This document shows, in pieces, positions 14,934 to 15,330 of a DNA stretch of 15,330 nt; position 1 is the first letter of the stretch; each line of letters begins with the position of its first letter. The stretch comes from Ruminococcaceae bacterium UBA3451. GTDB taxonomy: Bacteria; Bacillota; Clostridia; Oscillospirales; Acutalibacteraceae. Below the pieces are notes generated by a model that was not told where the DNA came from, searched no databases, and saw only the letters and a list, made by a program, of their open reading frames with translations. Where the stretch lies: positions 9,347 through 24,676 of the forward strand of contig DFRY01000072.1 of the NCBI GenBank assembly GCA_002378845.1, written 5' to 3'. A program made the translations under genes and the position numbers.

Positions 14934-15330
14934 TTATTGTTCTATTTGTTCTCCGGTTAAAATCCAGTTGCGCGCAGCGGTAATCTTCACCTGGGCGAAG
15001 GTTCCGATGCTTTCCGGATTCCCCGAGAAATCGACGATAATGTTGCCGTCGGTGCGGCCGGACAGCAGACCGGTTTTTTCATTCTGCTCTTCCACCAGCA
15101 CCTTCTGTGTGGTGCCCACCATGCTGGCGCAGCGCTGTGCGGCAATTTGCTCCTGTGTGCTGCAAAGCTCCGTAAACCACCGGGACTTTTCCCGGTCGGC
15201 AACCGGGTCGGGCATTTTTGCCGCGCGCGTACCCACACGCGGGGAATAAATAAACGTAAACAGCGAGGTAAAGCCGACCGTTTGAATCAGTTTTACCGTG
15301 TCCTGAAACTCCTCGTACGTTTCGCCAGGC
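14934..15330 (-). CDS. miaB: tRNA-2-methylthio-N6-dimethylallyladenosine synthase MiaB, C-terminal part
   Basis: MiaB is a radical-SAM enzyme with two 4Fe-4S clusters that converts i6A37 to ms2i6A37 in tRNA. The window holds the last 131 codons; the N-terminal cluster domain and the CxxxCxxC motif lie beyond the right edge. The visible part opens with PGETYEEFQDTV, then FTFIYSPRVGTRAAKMPD, which is typical of MiaB within the methylthiotransferases, followed by the helical segment with REKSRWFTELCSTQEQIAAQ. The last 65 or so residues form the TRAM domain for tRNA binding (VLVEEQNEKTGLLSGRTDGN onward, ending ILTGEQIEQ). The C-terminal end is intact. Its product acts directly on what MiaA, encoded further down the same block, makes. 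Confidence 0.93.
   Translation of the reverse strand, partial: PGETYEEFQDTVKLIQTVGFTSLFTFIYSPRVGTRAAKMPDPVADREKSRWFTELCSTQEQIAAQRCASMVGTTQKVLVEEQNEKTGLLSGRTDGNIIVDFSGNPESIGTFAQVKITAARNWILTGEQIEQ

Overview
The window is a single co-directional block of genes, all on the minus strand, with 13 complete protein genes, one gene cut by the right edge and probably the first codons of another at the left edge. Base composition is near 50% GC. Gene content and order (miaB, ricA/ymcA-like, mutS, mutL, miaA, then yggS, sepF, ylmH, divIVA, ileS, lspA) are those of a Gram-positive Firmicute. The Bacillus order miaB-ymcA-cotE-mutS-mutL and ylmE-sepF-ylmG-ylmH-divIVA-ileS is recognisable, but cotE and ylmG are missing and an HlyD-like membrane protein is added. 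This suggests a clostridial lineage, most plausibly Oscillospirales/Ruminococcaceae-like; that placement is inference from synteny and protein style, not from a marker gene search.

In transcription order (right to left): the C-terminal part of MiaB (14934-15330); a RicA/YlbF-family protein with a cysteine-rich tail (14497-14904); MutS (11850-14459); three small accessory genes, namely a DUF2500-like membrane protein and two GNAT acetyltransferases (10401-11821); MutL with an intact endonuclease site (8440-10359); MiaA (7488-8438); an HlyD-like membrane-anchored adaptor (6205-7491); the PLP homeostasis protein YggS/YlmE (5487-6227); SepF (4991-5467); YlmH (4236-4991); DivIVA (3468-4220); IleS (617-3409); and LspA (40-519). 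A 9-bp tandem repeat lies just after the LspA stop, at the probable start of the next gene.

Functionally the block combines tRNA A37 modification (MiaA makes i6A, MiaB methylthiolates it), mismatch repair (MutS and MutL), the SepF/DivIVA division and pole module with its usual companions YggS and YlmH, and IleS/LspA. Gaps are at most 58 bp (97 bp before lspA if its TTG start is right). Several junctions overlap: miaA/HlyD-like by 4 bp, HlyD-like/yggS by 23 bp, sepF/ylmH by 1 bp. No terminator-like hairpin or convincing promoter was seen, so the block looks like one or a few long transcripts with translational coupling.

I see no defence system, mobile element, CRISPR array, RNA gene or clearly new system. 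The points most worth a second look are the 9-bp repeat at a translation start, the HlyD-like gene wired into the division cluster without a transporter, the four-cysteine tail on the RicA-like protein, the HLGT form of the IleS HIGH motif, and the absence of room for a T-box ahead of ileS.
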